Shown here piece after piece: positions 63,523 through 64,000 of a stretch of DNA of 64,000 bases; position 1 is the first letter of the stretch, and each line of letters opens with the position of its first letter. This DNA comes from Dechloromonas denitrificans (GTDB lineage: Bacteria > Pseudomonadota > Gammaproteobacteria > Burkholderiales > Rhodocyclaceae). The notes beneath the pieces were generated by a model that worked only from the letters and a program-made list of their open reading frames with translations, did no database searches and was not told the origin of the DNA. Location: NCBI RefSeq assembly GCF_020510685.1, contig NZ_CP075185.1, positions 3,224,001 to 3,288,000 on the forward strand. Direction: 5' to 3'. The position numbers and the translations under genes were made by a program.

Positions 63523-63528
63523 TATAAT
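63523..63528 (+). promoter_or_regulatory. -10 box upstream of valS
   Basis: A perfect TATAAT 30 bases before the valS ATG; the -35 region is GC rich and not recognisable. It may add a promoter to read-through from the holC operon. Confidence 0.45.
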
Positions 63529-63557
63529 TTTGGGTTTTCCCCTATTCCGACACGCCC

Positions 63558-64000
63558 ATGGAACTCGCCAAAGCCTTTGAACCAGCCGATATCGAACGCC
63601 GCTGGTATCCCGAGTGGGAAGCCCAGAATTATTTCGCCGCCGGCGTAGACGCCAGCAAGACCGACAACTTCTGCATCCTGCTGCCACCGCCCAACGTTAC
63701 CGGTACGCTGCACATGGGGCACGGCTTCAACCAGACCATCATGGATGCGCTGACCCGTTACTACCGGATGCGCGGCCACAATACGTTATGGCAACCGGGC
63801 ACCGACCACGCCGGTATCGCGACGCAGATCGTCGTCGAGCGCCAGCTCGATGCGCAGGGCATCTCGCGCCACGACCTCGGCCGCGAGAAGTTCCTGGAAA
63901 AGGTCTGGGAATGGAAGGAATACTCCGGCAACACCATCACCAAGCAGATGCGCCGCATGGGCACCAGCCCGGACTGGAAGCGCGAACGCTTCACGATGGA
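63558..64000 (+). CDS. valS: valyl-tRNA synthetase, N-terminal part (partial)
   Basis: The first 147 codons of a class I synthetase, cut by the window end. [20 protein letters not shown] is the usual start; [18 protein letters not shown] contains the HIGH-type motif, and [15 protein letters not shown] follows. The frame is open to the last base. Confidence 0.97.
   Translation, partial: MELAKAFEPADIERRWYPEWEAQNYFAAGVDASKTDNFCILLPPPNVTGTLHMGHGFNQTIMDALTRYYRMRGHNTLWQPGTDHAGIATQIVVERQLDAQGISRHDLGREKFLEKVWEWKEYSGNTITKQMRRMGTSPDWKRERFTM

Overview
The window reads as chromosomal DNA of a GC-rich betaproteobacterium, most likely Rhodocyclales (Dechloromonas/Azonexus-like). The basis is protein character and gene order: rpsP-rimM-trmD-rplS, ribF-ileS-lspA-fkpB-ispH, xseB-ispA-dxs-folE2, lptF/lptG divergent from pepA-holC, and several small protein families typical of Betaproteobacteria. 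Genes are tightly packed with many 4-base stop/start overlaps. I saw no insertion sequence, prophage, integron or CRISPR array. Assignments rest on reading the sequence and on recalled family features; no database search was run.

Layout. 1-1937: end of a urease operon (ureC tail, ureE, ureF, ureG). 1934-4603: convergent P-type cation ATPase. 4695-7815: an Anbu module (HslV-like Ntn hydrolase, alpha-E protein, circularly permuted ATP-grasp) behind a candidate sigma-54 promoter and an NtrC-like site. 8018-13570: thiolase, CobD/AmpE-like membrane protein, Nudix CoA pyrophosphatase, secreted retropepsin-like protein, glutamine amidotransferase, YajQ, PpnP, DUF2788. 13574-16938: argG, argF, argD, with a terminator-like hairpin just ahead of argD. 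17077-19668: orphan ParA, small proteins, rpsT and a TonB-like protein. 19861-28141: type IV pilus operon pilE-fimT/U-pilV-pilW-pilX-pilY1. 28250-33808: ispH, fkpB, lspA, ileS, ribF on the minus strand. 33809-34179: no gene, but a candidate small RNA with its own -10 box and terminator. 34180-41771: secreted zincin-like protein, DUF5710 protein, tRNA-Leu(CAG), amiC, tsaE, queG, sseA, SpoIIAA-like protein, EamA transporter, Rieske oxygenase. 41876-45710: xseB-ispA-dxs-folE2. 45777-47717: rpsP-rimM-trmD-rplS. 47890-51192: PilZ-signature protein, YihY, WrbA-like protein, DUF2069. 51219-56920: ilvB-ilvH-ilvC-pssA-leuA. 57040-58923: sigma factor, DUF3619, DUF3106 and RDD genes. 58924-64000: lptG, lptF, pepA, holC, an acidic PopZ-like protein and the start of valS.

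Themes: nitrogen metabolism (urease maturation, Anbu module), arginine and branched-chain amino-acid synthesis, isoprenoid synthesis (dxs, ispA, ispH), translation and envelope biogenesis (lptFG, amiC, lspA, pssA), and pilus surface structures. The most promising unexplained items are the sigma/DUF3619/DUF3106/RDD module (no ATG, GTG or TTG start for the sigma factor; six 18-residue repeats in DUF3106), the PopZ-like gene before valS, the sigma-54-linked Anbu operon, five Trp-Cys-Cys modules plus two carbohydrate-binding-like repeats in PilY1, the small RNA candidate at 33.9-34.1 kb and the hairpin leader of argD.
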